A stretch of DNA of 64,000 bases from Stygiobacter electus (lineage in GTDB: Bacteria > Bacteroidota > Ignavibacteria > Ignavibacteriales > Melioribacteraceae). This document shows, piece after piece, positions 54,316 through 62,863 of this stretch (position 1 is the first letter of the stretch; each line of letters starts with the position of its first letter). The position numbers and the translations under genes are program-made. The notes under the pieces are model-generated. The model was not told where the DNA came from. It saw nothing but the letters and a program-made list of their open reading frames with translations, and did not search any database. The DNA lies in contig JARGDL010000006.1 in NCBI GenBank assembly GCA_029210465.1, positions 62,001-126,000 of the forward strand, written 5' to 3'.

Positions 54316-56688
54316 TTATTCCGTAACTTTCTTCAATTCTCTTGTATGTTTGTAAAATTCATCGAGAGATAATTCACGTAGAAATAAAATTCCTTTTGCG
54401 GCTCTTAATCTTGGATGATTATTTTTTAAGAAGAAATCTTTACCTAAACATTCACGCAATGTATTGTATTGTTCAACTTGAATTTTTTGAACTAGTCTGT
54501 TAAAAGGACCATCATATTCCCAGCTTGGAAAACTAGCACCTTTTTGTGAACTAAAGCTTTTAATGAATTGGTTTTCAAGCATAGCAAAAGAATTCAAACT
54601 AACAGGCACATAAATATTAGCTTCAGCTGGATGGAAACGATACCAAACGTTTCTATATCCCCAAACTTTAATATTAGAATTACCAGTTTCTTTTTCATAA
54701 AGTTGTAAAGCTTCGGAAACAGCTTGCATAACTTTGTAATGAGTATCTGGTCCACTGCCTTCAGGATCGAATGCAACTGTAACAATAGTCGGTTTAACTT
54801 TTTTCAGCAATTCAAGAATTGGATAAACATCGCGGTCAATTTCAGGTAGTTCTGTAAAAATATCTCCTTGATAAAAACCTAAACGTAAATGAGAAACATC
54901 TTCAACGCTAAATCCATAGTAACCCCAGAAAATTTCACTTTCAAATTCACGCTGCATTCCTTTTAACTTTTGTACATGTGCAATATCTTTTTTACCAGGG
55001 TATTGAGTTTTAAAATAATTAATAAGTTCATTAACACGATCTTTGAGATAAATTAAACTTTCCTCTTCGTAAACTTCCATAATGTTTCTTAATAATCTGC
55101 GTGCAAGTGCTTCATTTTGAAGAGTGCGACTGTGTGCAGCAACACCATCGAGATATTGCATTACATCTCTGTTTTTTCCATCTATGTTTGCACGATTAAA
55201 ATAATTTTCATTGAATTTTTTTGTAAATGTACCGGAGTTCAAAAAGGACATAAGATTTTGCATCAATTCTAACATAAAAGAATTTGTTACAGCAGTAAAT
55301 CCACTTGTCAAATAAGTAAAATGATGTTTGTTTTTCGGTGTTCTCACTAAATGTGTAACATAAGGTTGATAAGCTAACTCAATGTCATCATGATGCGGAG
55401 CTGTATGAAGGAATACTTCGTTTTCAACTAGCTGCATTCCTTTATCTAATCTTGAAATTATATTTTGTTCAATTTCAGAATTAATTTCTTCAACATTCTT
55501 ATCATGATTATGCAAAATAAAATTAGTTATTTTATTTTCTTTGTAATCATCTTTAGTTAATTGAGTAAGTTTTTTATGTTTATCAACAACTAAATTAATT
55601 ACAGCTCTTTCAATAGATTGTTGAGTTAGAGGATTCTCTTTAGTAACATCTACAAATCTTCTTTCACTTAATCTTAGTGCAGCTCCATGAGTTAAATAAA
55701 AACGAGCGTTTAATAATTTTTGCAAAGCAGTGGCAGGATATTTAATTGATGGAGAATTTTGAATTGAATCTCGCACAATATTTGCTTTAGCTTCGCCGGC
55801 AGCAATAATAATTGCAGTTGCATCTTTATTATAAGTTATAGTTTCGAGACCAATAGTAATAACTAATCTATTACGAGCTACTTCGATACCACCAAGATCA
55901 GTTGCAGCAGCAGCTTGTGTTTCATAGTTAGTTTGTATCAACCGAGTAGTAGAAAAATGATCACTTCCTTGAACATTAAAACCGATATGGCCATCAGGAC
56001 CAATTCCTCCTAAGAAAAATCCAATTCCACCCATTTCACGAATTTTTCTTTCGTAGTTTGAACAATATTCATCAACAATTTCAATAGTTTCCTTTTGTAA
56101 TCTTTCTAAACGACTTGAAGCCCAGCGGGTGCGTAAACTTAAATCAACTTTTTGTTCAGGAAAAATTTCTTTTAATGGAACATTTTCTGCAGTTGGAATT
56201 TCATTAATGTTCATTAGCATTGCATTTTTAGGATTCAAGCCCCAAAGTCTGAAATAGAAATTTTGAATGTAATAATAAAAGCTATTGTGTTGACCGCTGT
56301 CAATTGGATAAAATTCATCTATTTGAACGAACTTCAAATTTTCGAGTGATGGTTTTTTATCTGATTTAATTCCAACTTCACCTAAAAGTTTTTGGATTGA
56401 TTTTGTGTTCCATTCTTTTAGAATTTTTTCAACCCATTTAATAAAATGTTCTGGAGTTTTGCCAGTTGGCAAAGAAATCACACCATCTGGATTTTCAATA
56501 ATCCATTCGATAAATCTTAATGCGGTTAGTTTTCCAAGTTCAGGGAAACTATCAACTTGTATGATAGGAATTTTTTCAGTCGGTTTATAGATAAATTCTT
56601 TACCTGATAAATCGAGGTAATATTGTTCAACTTTAGATTTTGGTTTGAGCACCTTTTCACTTGTTTTTTTTATTTTAACTTTTGCCAT
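54316..56688 (-). CDS. Glucosamine-6-phosphate deaminase fused to a PIG-L/LmbE-type deacetylase domain
   Basis: Two-domain protein of 790 residues. The first ~400 residues are NagB-like: L-P-T-G-K-T-P, I-D-E-F-Y (D124) with Q-H-N-S-F, and G-G-I-G-P-D-G-H-I-G-F-N. NagB converts glucosamine-6-phosphate to fructose-6-phosphate and ammonia. From about residue 425 a PIG-L/LmbE domain begins with H-T-A-P-H-H-D-D-I-E, the zinc site of N-acetylglucosaminyl deacetylases, continuing with V-A-F-D-P-E-G-S-G-P-D-T-H-Y-K. Similar fusions occur in Bacteroidota. Deacetylase plus deaminase would take N-acetylglucosamine derivatives to glycolysis. An N-terminal Lys-rich tail (1-20) is extra. No clear Shine-Dalgarno. 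Confidence 0.88.
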   Translation of the reverse strand: MAKVKIKKTSEKVLKPKSKVEQYYLDLSGKEFIYKPTEKIPIIQVDSFPELGKLTALRFIEWIIENPDGVISLPTGKTPEHFIKWVEKILKEWNTKSIQKLLGEVGIKSDKKPSLENLKFVQIDEFYPIDSGQHNSFYYYIQNFYFRLWGLNPKNAMLMNINEIPTAENVPLKEIFPEQKVDLSLRTRWASSRLERLQKETIEIVDEYCSNYERKIREMGGIGFFLGGIGPDGHIGFNVQGSDHFSTTRLIQTNYETQAAAATDLGGIEVARNRLVITIGLETITYNKDATAIIIAAGEAKANIVRDSIQNSPSIKYPATALQKLLNARFYLTHGAALRLSERRFVDVTKENPLTQQSIERAVINLVVDKHKKLTQLTKDDYKENKITNFILHNHDKNVEEINSEIEQNIISRLDKGMQLVENEVFLHTAPHHDDIELAYQPYVTHLVRTPKNKHHFTYLTSGFTAVTNSFMLELMQNLMSFLNSGTFTKKFNENYFNRANIDGKNRDVMQYLDGVAAHSRTLQNEALARRLLRNIMEVYEEESLIYLKDRVNELINYFKTQYPGKKDIAHVQKLKGMQREFESEIFWGYYGFSVEDVSHLRLGFYQGDIFTELPEIDRDVYPILELLKKVKPTIVTVAFDPEGSGPDTHYKVMQAVSEALQLYEKETGNSNIKVWGYRNVWYRFHPAEANIYVPVSLNSFAMLENQFIKSFSSQKGASFPSWEYDGPFNRLVQKIQVEQYNTLRECLGKDFFLKNNHPRLRAAKGILFLRELSLDEFYKHTRELKKVTE

Positions 56689-56711
56689 CTTTAAAAGAAC
56701 CCTTGTTTATA

Positions 56712-56920
56712 ATTGATAATTGATAATGGATAATTTATAATTGATAATGTATAATGTATAGTGCATAATGAATATAAATTTAATATATATTTTTTACATT
56801 CTACATTCTACACCCGTCTACCGATAGGCAGACCTGTCTACCGACAGGTAGATTTTTCATTCTACATTCTACATTCTGCATTCAGCATTCTGCATTATAC
56901 ATTATACATTCTACATTATT
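56712..56920. repeat. Composite heptad repeats with palindrome D
   Basis: Nine heptads of the ATTGATA/ATGTATA type (56712-56774), two CATTCTA (56797-56810), a palindromic pair built on GTCTACCGATAGGCAGAC and CTGTCTACCGACAGG (56815-56852), then nine heptads CATTCTA/CATTCTG/CATTATA (56858-56920), ending just before the amidase stop. It fills the gap between the amidase and NagB-fusion genes; no other feature is visible there. Confidence 0.88.
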
Positions 56921-56925
56921 AAACA

Positions 56926-59625
56926 TTATTTTACTAAAATCATTTTTTTAGTTTGAGTAAAAAGTATTTTTGAATTTTCTGGATTTTCAACTTGTAATCT
57001 ATAAAAATAAATACCACTTGCTAACTCAGAATTCTGAACTCTGAACTCAGCACTATAATTTCCTGGCTTTTGGTATTCGTTAACCAATATTGCAACTTCT
57101 CTACCAAGTATATCGTAAACTTTTAGTGTCACAAGATAGTCATGGTTCGACAAGCTCACCATGACATTGTCATCCTGATCCCGACTTTGTTGAGATTGTC
57201 GAAGAGTAACGTCATGGTTCGACTGGACTGCCTGCCGTTCAGGCTGGCTCACAATGACAGATTGTATATTGTAATTCTGATCCCGACTTTGTTGAGATTG
57301 TCGAAGAGTAACGTCATGGTTCGACAAGCTCACCATGACATTGTCATACTGATCCCGACTTTGTCGGGATTGTCGATTGTCATCCTGAGCTTGTCGAAGG
57401 ATGACAGACGGTATTGTATATTTTATAGTTGTAATTGTATTTCCACTACTAGCGGAAAATGGATTTGGATAATTTTGTTCAAGAGAAAAATTTGTTGGCA
57501 ATTCATACTGTTGTTTTATATCGGTAATAATACTTGTCATACAATCATCAAAAAATAATTTGCCAGTTTTTTCACCAATTGCTGTTTGAACAATATCAAA
57601 ACTTTTGAATTCAACATTTCCGCTAACTAAAATATTACCAGGATAAATTTTCTTCATTTTCCAGCCTGTCCAATTGATTGTATCAACAGTAACTTTAATT
57701 TCAGTTGCGGAGTTCCCTTCTGGAATAAATCTATACTCTAAAATGTTTTTAGAATTATCACCAAAAACCCAAACACCAAATTCATTTTGATTTGTCTTTT
57801 CAACTTTGACAGGTTTTTCCAAAGCTAATTCAATAACACCATTTTCGCCACTGAATGAGTAATCTAATTTACCTGAAAAATTGCCATTAATTTTTTTACT
57901 GTCATTTAAAAAGAATTGCGTTTCCTCAAGAACATTTCCCTTTGTATTTGGATTTGCATTTGGCCATATCCAATTATTTTCATTTTCAAAATTATCAACA
58001 ACAAATCCATTAAAAGTAAATTTCTTTTCAGTGCGAAAATCAATTACTTCTGTTTTAGTAGTTTTAACATATTCAACATCACCAATTCCTTCTTTAATAG
58101 TTAATCGGTAAGGTGAATTGTAATTCAAAGGTTGCTTGGGCTCAAATTCAATAATACCAATATTATAACGACTTTGATTTACTGTTACAGGAATGGGAAT
58201 ACCTAAACTATCAGTTAAAGAAATTTTTCCTGATAATGTTGTGCCATCAATTCCTTTATCGAACTTTAAGTATAACATTAAAGTTGTAGAAAGATCTTTT
58301 GAATTGTTAGTTGGATAAGTTGCTAACAAATTAAACTGTGAACGGGTTTTAAAAGTAAATATTTTTTCCTGTTGTAAGTAAACTCCAAAATGAGTTTTTG
58401 CTGAAGTAGAAATTTTAACTGTGTATTTTGTCCCTTGAACGTAACCTTTAGTTGGAGTAAAAGTAAGTGTTTTGATTTCTGAATCCCATGATAAACTACC
58501 TGCGACAGATGGAGTGATAGAAAATGCTTTTTGAGTTTCATCGGGATTCATTCTAATATCAAACTGAACAATTACTTTGGATATGTTACTAACCTCATTT
58601 AAACTATCATTTGGAGAATAACTTAAAATTTTAGGTGGATCTAAAATTGGATTTAGTGATAGCAATCTATCAGCAAACACAGATTGATTTGCTTTTGCAA
58701 CAACAGAAACTGTATCAGGTTTCATATTAGCGGCTTCAATAACTAAATTATAATTGCCTGGTTCAACACCATCAAAAAAGTAAAAACCATTATTAAGATT
58801 ATCGCCATTGTAAATTTTATTAGTTGGAAGTAAAGTTACTTTTATATTATTGATTGGTTTATAATTGTCATAAGTACCAGCTAATGGAGAATATGATGAA
58901 GGAACTTTATCTAATATATCTCTAACAATTCCAGCAATGATACCAGTTTTAAATTCACCACCTTTGAAATATTGAAGAAAGGAACGAACAATTGCATAAG
59001 CTTCGTGGCGTAAATAATAATCATTTTTTAATCTAAAACTTTCAGGGATATAGTCATGGAAAGAACCTTCGGATAAAGTTCCAGGCATATTTAAACCTTT
59101 GAATACTCCAAGATAAGGTTGACCGGTTCCATAAAAATCAAAATCACCTGCAACCATTTTGCGTGTAGTTCTATTTGTAGCTAAAATATTATCAGCCAAA
59201 TAATTTGCCATTACTAATGAACCAGCATAAGTTGGAGCTGTTGTTCTTCCTTGAAATAAAATTAAAGTGTAGTTTGCTTTTGTTGAAGTACCTGTTGCGT
59301 TACTATGAATTGAATGAAAGTAATCTACATTGTTTGCATTTGCAATTGAAACTATTTGTGAAAGTGGTAAATCATCGGAGCTATTGTTTGTAACTCTTGT
59401 CATTATAACAGTAGCACCAAGACTTTCTAATAATTGTTTAACATGAAGACCTTTACCTAAATTACCTTCAGATTCCCAGAATCCAGTTTCAGCGATATAT
59501 CTATCATCACTATCATGACCGCCATGACCGGGATTGATACAAATTTTTATACCCGCTAAAGATTGAGCAATTAGATCAATGCTTAAAAGTAAAATAAAAA
59601 TATTTACATAAAAGAACTTTTTCAT
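56926..59625 (-). CDS. T9SS-exported N-acetylmuramoyl-L-alanine amidase (Amidase_3) with repeat-expanded sorting domain
   Basis: The start is the ATG at 59625 with AAGGTTG upstream (a TTG two codons earlier is rejected). Signal peptide (1-20); Amidase_3 domain (about 26-220) with zinc ligands in N-P-G-H-G-G-H, W-E-S-E-G-N and H-S-I-H-S-N, and the catalytic Glu in L-S-E-G-S-F; then carboxypeptidase-regulatory-like and Big_5-like Ig domains (~230-520) and a beta domain (~535-690). In the T9SS sorting domain (~700-899) about 90 residues encoded by palindromic repeats (R-Q-S-Q-Q-S-R-D-Q twice, V-M-V-S-L-S-N-H-D) separate the first strand (T-I-P-S-V-I-L) from V-T-L-K-V-Y-D-I-L-G. The frame is intact. 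It cuts peptides from peptidoglycan and is followed by recycling genes. Confidence 0.9.
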   Translation of the reverse strand: MKKFFYVNIFILLLSIDLIAQSLAGIKICINPGHGGHDSDDRYIAETGFWESEGNLGKGLHVKQLLESLGATVIMTRVTNNSSDDLPLSQIVSIANANNVDYFHSIHSNATGTSTKANYTLILFQGRTTAPTYAGSLVMANYLADNILATNRTTRKMVAGDFDFYGTGQPYLGVFKGLNMPGTLSEGSFHDYIPESFRLKNDYYLRHEAYAIVRSFLQYFKGGEFKTGIIAGIVRDILDKVPSSYSPLAGTYDNYKPINNIKVTLLPTNKIYNGDNLNNGFYFFDGVEPGNYNLVIEAANMKPDTVSVVAKANQSVFADRLLSLNPILDPPKILSYSPNDSLNEVSNISKVIVQFDIRMNPDETQKAFSITPSVAGSLSWDSEIKTLTFTPTKGYVQGTKYTVKISTSAKTHFGVYLQQEKIFTFKTRSQFNLLATYPTNNSKDLSTTLMLYLKFDKGIDGTTLSGKISLTDSLGIPIPVTVNQSRYNIGIIEFEPKQPLNYNSPYRLTIKEGIGDVEYVKTTKTEVIDFRTEKKFTFNGFVVDNFENENNWIWPNANPNTKGNVLEETQFFLNDSKKINGNFSGKLDYSFSGENGVIELALEKPVKVEKTNQNEFGVWVFGDNSKNILEYRFIPEGNSATEIKVTVDTINWTGWKMKKIYPGNILVSGNVEFKSFDIVQTAIGEKTGKLFFDDCMTSIITDIKQQYELPTNFSLEQNYPNPFSASSGNTITTIKYTIPSVILRQAQDDNRQSRQSRDQYDNVMVSLSNHDVTLRQSQQSRDQNYNIQSVIVSQPERQAVQSNHDVTLRQSQQSRDQDDNVMVSLSNHDYLVTLKVYDILGREVAILVNEYQKPGNYSAEFRVQNSELASGIYFYRLQVENPENSKILFTQTKKMILVK
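57139..57406. repeat. In-frame array of palindromic repeats (family E) inside the amidase sorting domain
   Basis: Palindromes at 57139-57166, 57211-57259 (with a 21-bp loop expansion), 57313-57340 and 57378-57406 share the apex TTCGACAAGCTC or its complement but differ in stem (CATGGT/ACCATG versus CATCCT/AGGATG). Between them lie segments with GATCCCGACTTTGT. A 49-bp segment is repeated exactly at 57175-57223 and 57277-57325, offset 102 bp (34 codons). None of it contains a stop in the coding frame, and an antisense frame is open too. Confidence 0.93.
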
Positions 59626-59633
59626 AATCAACC

Positions 59634-60557
59634 TTATTGTTCATATTGAATTTTAATTTTACGAATTACACCATTATCTGTGTGATAATAAATTTCATTT
59701 ATTGAACTGCCCCAAGTTGGATAAAGTGAAATTTCATTTTGATTTTCAGTTAACAAGAAGTATTTACCTGTGTTTATATTTGCAATGTAAATTTCAGAAG
59801 AAATAATTACTTCACCATTATCAAGATCTTTCATAAATAAAATCCAATTGCCATCAGGAGACCAGCTTGGAAAATTTGCATAACCAATTTTTTTAAGAAT
59901 ATTACCTTGCAAATCTGAAACGTAAGTACCTTTTCCTGCTAAAGTAAAAAGTAATTTTGATTTATCGGGAGAAACTGAAGGCCAAATGTAATATCCATCT
60001 CCAGCAGGTGATAAATATTTTTTAACACCATTTTGATAAAGAATAATTTTATTCATATCAACTGCAACTGAAATGTCATCCGATGTTGTTTTAGATAATG
60101 ATGCGCTTGTGAAAATTTGTGCTATTTCATTTTGCTTCAAATATGATTTAGAAACATTGTTTGTTGTTTTTAAAAATTTCAAATCGCGAATGTTGTCTTC
60201 CTTCAGAAATACTTTTTGGGTTTTTAAATTATATGATTTTAATGAAGAGAAAATTTTTCCATTAATAATTTTATTTTCTCTAAAAAGTATTTCATTACCA
60301 TCAAAACTAAAAACCGGATCTAAACCAGCACCGCTGGCATTTGTAATTCTTTTTATTCTTCCACTGGATAAATCTTTCATCCACAAACCTTGACGATTTT
60401 CTTTTGACATCAATAAAAATTTACCATCAGGTGAAATCATTGGATAACAAAATTTCCCTTCCTTTAAAGCTGTTATTGGTTTATCTTCGACAATTTTTAC
60501 AGTTTGAGAAAAAACAACATTGAAAACCAATGTTAAAATTATTAAAAGCCTTTTCAT
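59634..60557 (-). CDS. Secreted TolB-like beta-propeller protein
   Basis: Protein of 307 residues with a signal peptide (about 1-18). Repeated PD40/WD40-like strands F-x-x-D-G-x-x-I-L-F and S-P-D-G-K/N-W-I-L-F (M-I-S-P-D-G-K-F-L-L, F-S-F-D-G-N-E-I-L-F, W-S-P-D-G-N-W-I-L-F) mark a TolB-type propeller. These bind peptides or glycans or act as periplasmic scaffolds. GGAGAA lies before the ATG. It is the first gene of a two-gene operon with the amidase, whose Shine-Dalgarno overlaps this gene's stop, suggesting that the propeller assists or regulates the amidase. Confidence 0.85.
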   Translation of the reverse strand: MKRLLIILTLVFNVVFSQTVKIVEDKPITALKEGKFCYPMISPDGKFLLMSKENRQGLWMKDLSSGRIKRITNASGAGLDPVFSFDGNEILFRENKIINGKIFSSLKSYNLKTQKVFLKEDNIRDLKFLKTTNNVSKSYLKQNEIAQIFTSASLSKTTSDDISVAVDMNKIILYQNGVKKYLSPAGDGYYIWPSVSPDKSKLLFTLAGKGTYVSDLQGNILKKIGYANFPSWSPDGNWILFMKDLDNGEVIISSEIYIANINTGKYFLLTENQNEISLYPTWGSSINEIYYHTDNGVIRKIKIQYEQ

Positions 60558-60723
60558 TTGTTCTCCAAAACACTTTTACAATTTTGTTTTGTTCGATTTG
60601 TTATTAGAAGTTTCATTTTCAAGTATAATAATCTATATTTCAACTGAAAAAACCAACTACACAATTGGGTGGTTTAAAAATCTTACTTTATTTAGAATTT
60701 TGTAATAACAACAAAACAATTAT

Positions 60724-61326
60724 ATGACTTTTGAAATTAGAAATTATCGTCAATCTGATTATGAAAAACTTTTTGAAATATGTTTAAAGACAGGTGATAG
60801 CGGAAAAGATGCAAGTCATATTTATAAAAATCCAAAGTTACTTGGAAGTTTTTATGCTGCTCCATATGCAATTTTTCATCCAGATCTGACTTTTATTTTA
60901 GCATTGAATGATGAAGCAATTGGATACATAATTGGTACGAGCAATTCACAAAAATTTTATGAAGTAACAGAAGAAAAATATTTTCCTGACTTAAGGAATG
61001 AATATCCATTACCAGATGAAAATGATTCTTCTGCAGATGCAAGAATTATTAGACTAATTCACAATGGGCATAAACCAAAAATTGAATTTCAAAATTATCC
61101 TGCTCATTTACATATTGATATTTTACCTGCTGGACAAGGAAAAGGATTTGGCAAAAAGTTGATTGATACATTTATTAATAAACTTAAAGAGCTAAATGTT
61201 CCGGCTTTACATTTAGAAGTCGGTAAAAAAAATACAAATGCTATTGCCTTTTATGAAAAATATGGATTTCATCGAATTGTTGAATTTGAATACTCAATTG
61301 GGTTTGGAATAACAATTAATAATTGA
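60724..61326 (+). CDS. GNAT-family N-acetyltransferase, O-GlcNAcase-C-terminal-like
   Basis: Protein of 200 residues with the GNAT acetyl-CoA site G-Q-G-K-G-F-G-K-K-L (about 137-147) and the N-A-x-x-F-Y-E-K-Y-G-F motif (about 174-186). The N-terminal half (Y-A-I-F-H-P-D-L-T-F, A-I-G-Y-I-I-G) resembles the acetyltransferase-like domain found after O-GlcNAcase in eukaryotes and standing alone in bacteria. The neighbours NagB fusion and MurQ make an amino sugar a plausible acceptor, but no substrate is established. The stop codon TGA is formed by a heptad repeat that begins at the gene end. Confidence 0.85.
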   Translation: MTFEIRNYRQSDYEKLFEICLKTGDSGKDASHIYKNPKLLGSFYAAPYAIFHPDLTFILALNDEAIGYIIGTSNSQKFYEVTEEKYFPDLRNEYPLPDENDSSADARIIRLIHNGHKPKIEFQNYPAHLHIDILPAGQGKGFGKKLIDTFINKLKELNVPALHLEVGKKNTNAIAFYEKYGFHRIVEFEYSIGFGITINN

Positions 61327-61637
61327 AAATTGAGAATTGATAATTTTTAATTGATAATCTACTTGTCGGTAGAGAGGTTGAAAATTGTTCTAATAAAATC
61401 TGTATTTACTTTAGATTATATTTAGACACGAATTTCACGAATTAACACTAATAAAATGTAGTGATTATTGAATGTTTGACTTTTATAAATTTTTGCGTTC
61501 TTTGTAACTTGGCGAGTAACAAATTAAATATTTCCATCTCTGTGATAATCCGTGCTATCTGTGGTTTAACTCTTATTCCACGATGACACGAATTTCACGA
61601 ATCAACATAAATAATAATTAAAAATAGAAACAATATT
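61322..61637. repeat. Repeat-filled region between the GNAT gene and murQ
   Basis: Three heptads ATTGAAA, ATTGAGA, ATTGATA (61322-61342), another ATTGATA, a palindrome D copy with TGTCGGTAGA (61359-61377), two near-identical copies of ACACGAATTTCACGAATNAA (61425 and 61586 regions), a TTTTGCGTTCTTTGTAACTTGG segment and an ATCTGTG-class fragment (61541-61569). No gene is seen; the murQ promoter must lie within or beside these repeats. Confidence 0.75.
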
Positions 61638-62567
61638 ATGACAGACAGAAAAAAATTATTTGAAGAAATTGCTGCATTATCAACTGAGCAACGAAACAAA
61701 AATTCAATGAATATTGATCTTGCATCAACAGCAGAAATTTTAAGAATTATCAACAATGAAGACAAAACAGTTCCTTTCGCCGTTGAAAAAGAATTGCCAT
61801 ACATTGAACAAGCAGTAGAAATAATTGTGAATGCAATTAAAAACGGTGGAAGATTACTTTATTTCGGAGCTGGTACAAGTGGAAGACTCGGAGTTGTGGA
61901 TGCTTCTGAATGTCCACCAACTTACGGAACTCCTTATGGATTAATTGAAGGTTACATTGCAGGTGGGAAAGAAGCAATGTTTCGTGCACAAGAAGGTGCA
62001 GAAGACTTTGAAGAAAATGGAGCTAATGATGTCTTAAAAGCAAAAGTAAATAACAAAGATGTTGTATGTGGTATTGCTGCAAGCAGAAGAACTCCTTATG
62101 TTATTGGTGCTGTAAAAAAAGCAAAAGAACTTGGTGCTAAAACTTTATATGTTACATGTACTCCTCGTTCAACTTTTAATATTGAAGGAGTTGATGTTGC
62201 AATTTGTGTTGATGTAGGTCCGGAAGTTATAATGGGTTCAACAAGAATGAAAAGCGGAACAGCACAAAAGTTAGTTTTAAATATGTTAACCACTGCTTCA
62301 ATGATTCGTTTAGGAAAAGTTTATGAAAATATGATGATTGATTTACAAATGACAAATAAAAAATTAGAGGAACGCTCAAAAAGAATTGTTATGACTATTA
62401 CAGGTGTTTCTTATGAACAAGCTGAAGAATATTTAAAGAAAGCAAAAGGGCACGTTAAAACTGCTCTTGTTATGATTCTTGCAAATGTTGATTATAATGA
62501 AGCAAAACTTCGTTTACTTAAAGCTGATGGATTTGTTCGTAAAGCAATTAATAATCGAGACATCTGA
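61638..62567 (+). CDS. murQ: N-acetylmuramic acid 6-phosphate etherase
   Basis: MurQ splits MurNAc-6-phosphate into GlcNAc-6-phosphate and D-lactate in peptidoglycan recycling. The 309-residue protein opens with a typical S-T-E-Q-R-N segment and has a SIS domain with F-G-A-G-T-S-G-R-L-G, D-A-S-E-C-P-P-T-Y-G (one catalytic Glu) and G-A-E-D-F-E-E-N-G (the second). It ends with the helical tail K-T-A-L-V-M-I-L-A common to the family. Its product is the type of substrate the NagB-deacetylase fusion would process, so the two genes form a pathway despite lying on opposite strands. No Shine-Dalgarno is evident. Confidence 0.97.
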   Translation: MTDRKKLFEEIAALSTEQRNKNSMNIDLASTAEILRIINNEDKTVPFAVEKELPYIEQAVEIIVNAIKNGGRLLYFGAGTSGRLGVVDASECPPTYGTPYGLIEGYIAGGKEAMFRAQEGAEDFEENGANDVLKAKVNNKDVVCGIAASRRTPYVIGAVKKAKELGAKTLYVTCTPRSTFNIEGVDVAICVDVGPEVIMGSTRMKSGTAQKLVLNMLTTASMIRLGKVYENMMIDLQMTNKKLEERSKRIVMTITGVSYEQAEEYLKKAKGHVKTALVMILANVDYNEAKLRLLKADGFVRKAINNRDI

Positions 62568-62593
62568 AAATTTTCTTTATTGTCTTTGTGAAT

Positions 62594-62720
62594 GGGGCTG
62601 ACCAAAAAGTAATTTTTAATGTCTCACTGAGTTTATCGAAGTGTGATTTTTAATTTTTTCAGTTTTAAGTCAGTCTTCGACGAGCTCAGACTGACAATTT
62701 TACCCTTTTTGGACAGCCCC
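62594..62720. mobile_element. MITE-like element with terminal inverted repeats
   Basis: A 127-bp segment bounded by GGGGCTGACCAAAAAG and the complement of GGGGCTGTCCAAAAAG (15 of 16 matching). Such ends are common among IS elements. It encodes nothing and contains two family-E-like hairpins: 62621-62646 (CACTGAG...CGAAGTG) and 62669-62696 (GTCAGTCT, apex TCGACGAGCTC, AGACTGAC). No flanking target duplication is evident. Confidence 0.6.
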
Positions 62721-62760
62721 GAAGTGAAGCAAACTCAAAATTATCTTTATTAAATAAAAA

Positions 62761-62820
62761 TTGAGATTGCTTTTCCGATAAAATCGGAACAAGCTGTCAT
62801 TACATTTCTTGCAATGACAT
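62761..62820. repeat. Dispersed-repeat fragment upstream of the beta-lactamase-like gene
   Basis: TTGAGATTGCTTTTCCGAT, a short CCGAT-AAA-ATCGG hairpin, then TGTCATT and GCAATGACA forming a second inverted repeat. It resembles a degraded form of the GAGATTGCTTC...GCAATGACA repeats seen in many bacterial genomes; identification is by eye. Confidence 0.5.
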
Positions 62821-62863
62821 TCAGAATTAATTATTCAGATGTCTTAATCAATAAAGGTTAATT

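Noticed and set aside
57142..57558. 138-codon plus-strand frame antisense to the amidase sorting domain
   Set aside because: Open only because the palindromic repeats lack stops on both strands; it has no start signal and lies opposite a well-supported gene.
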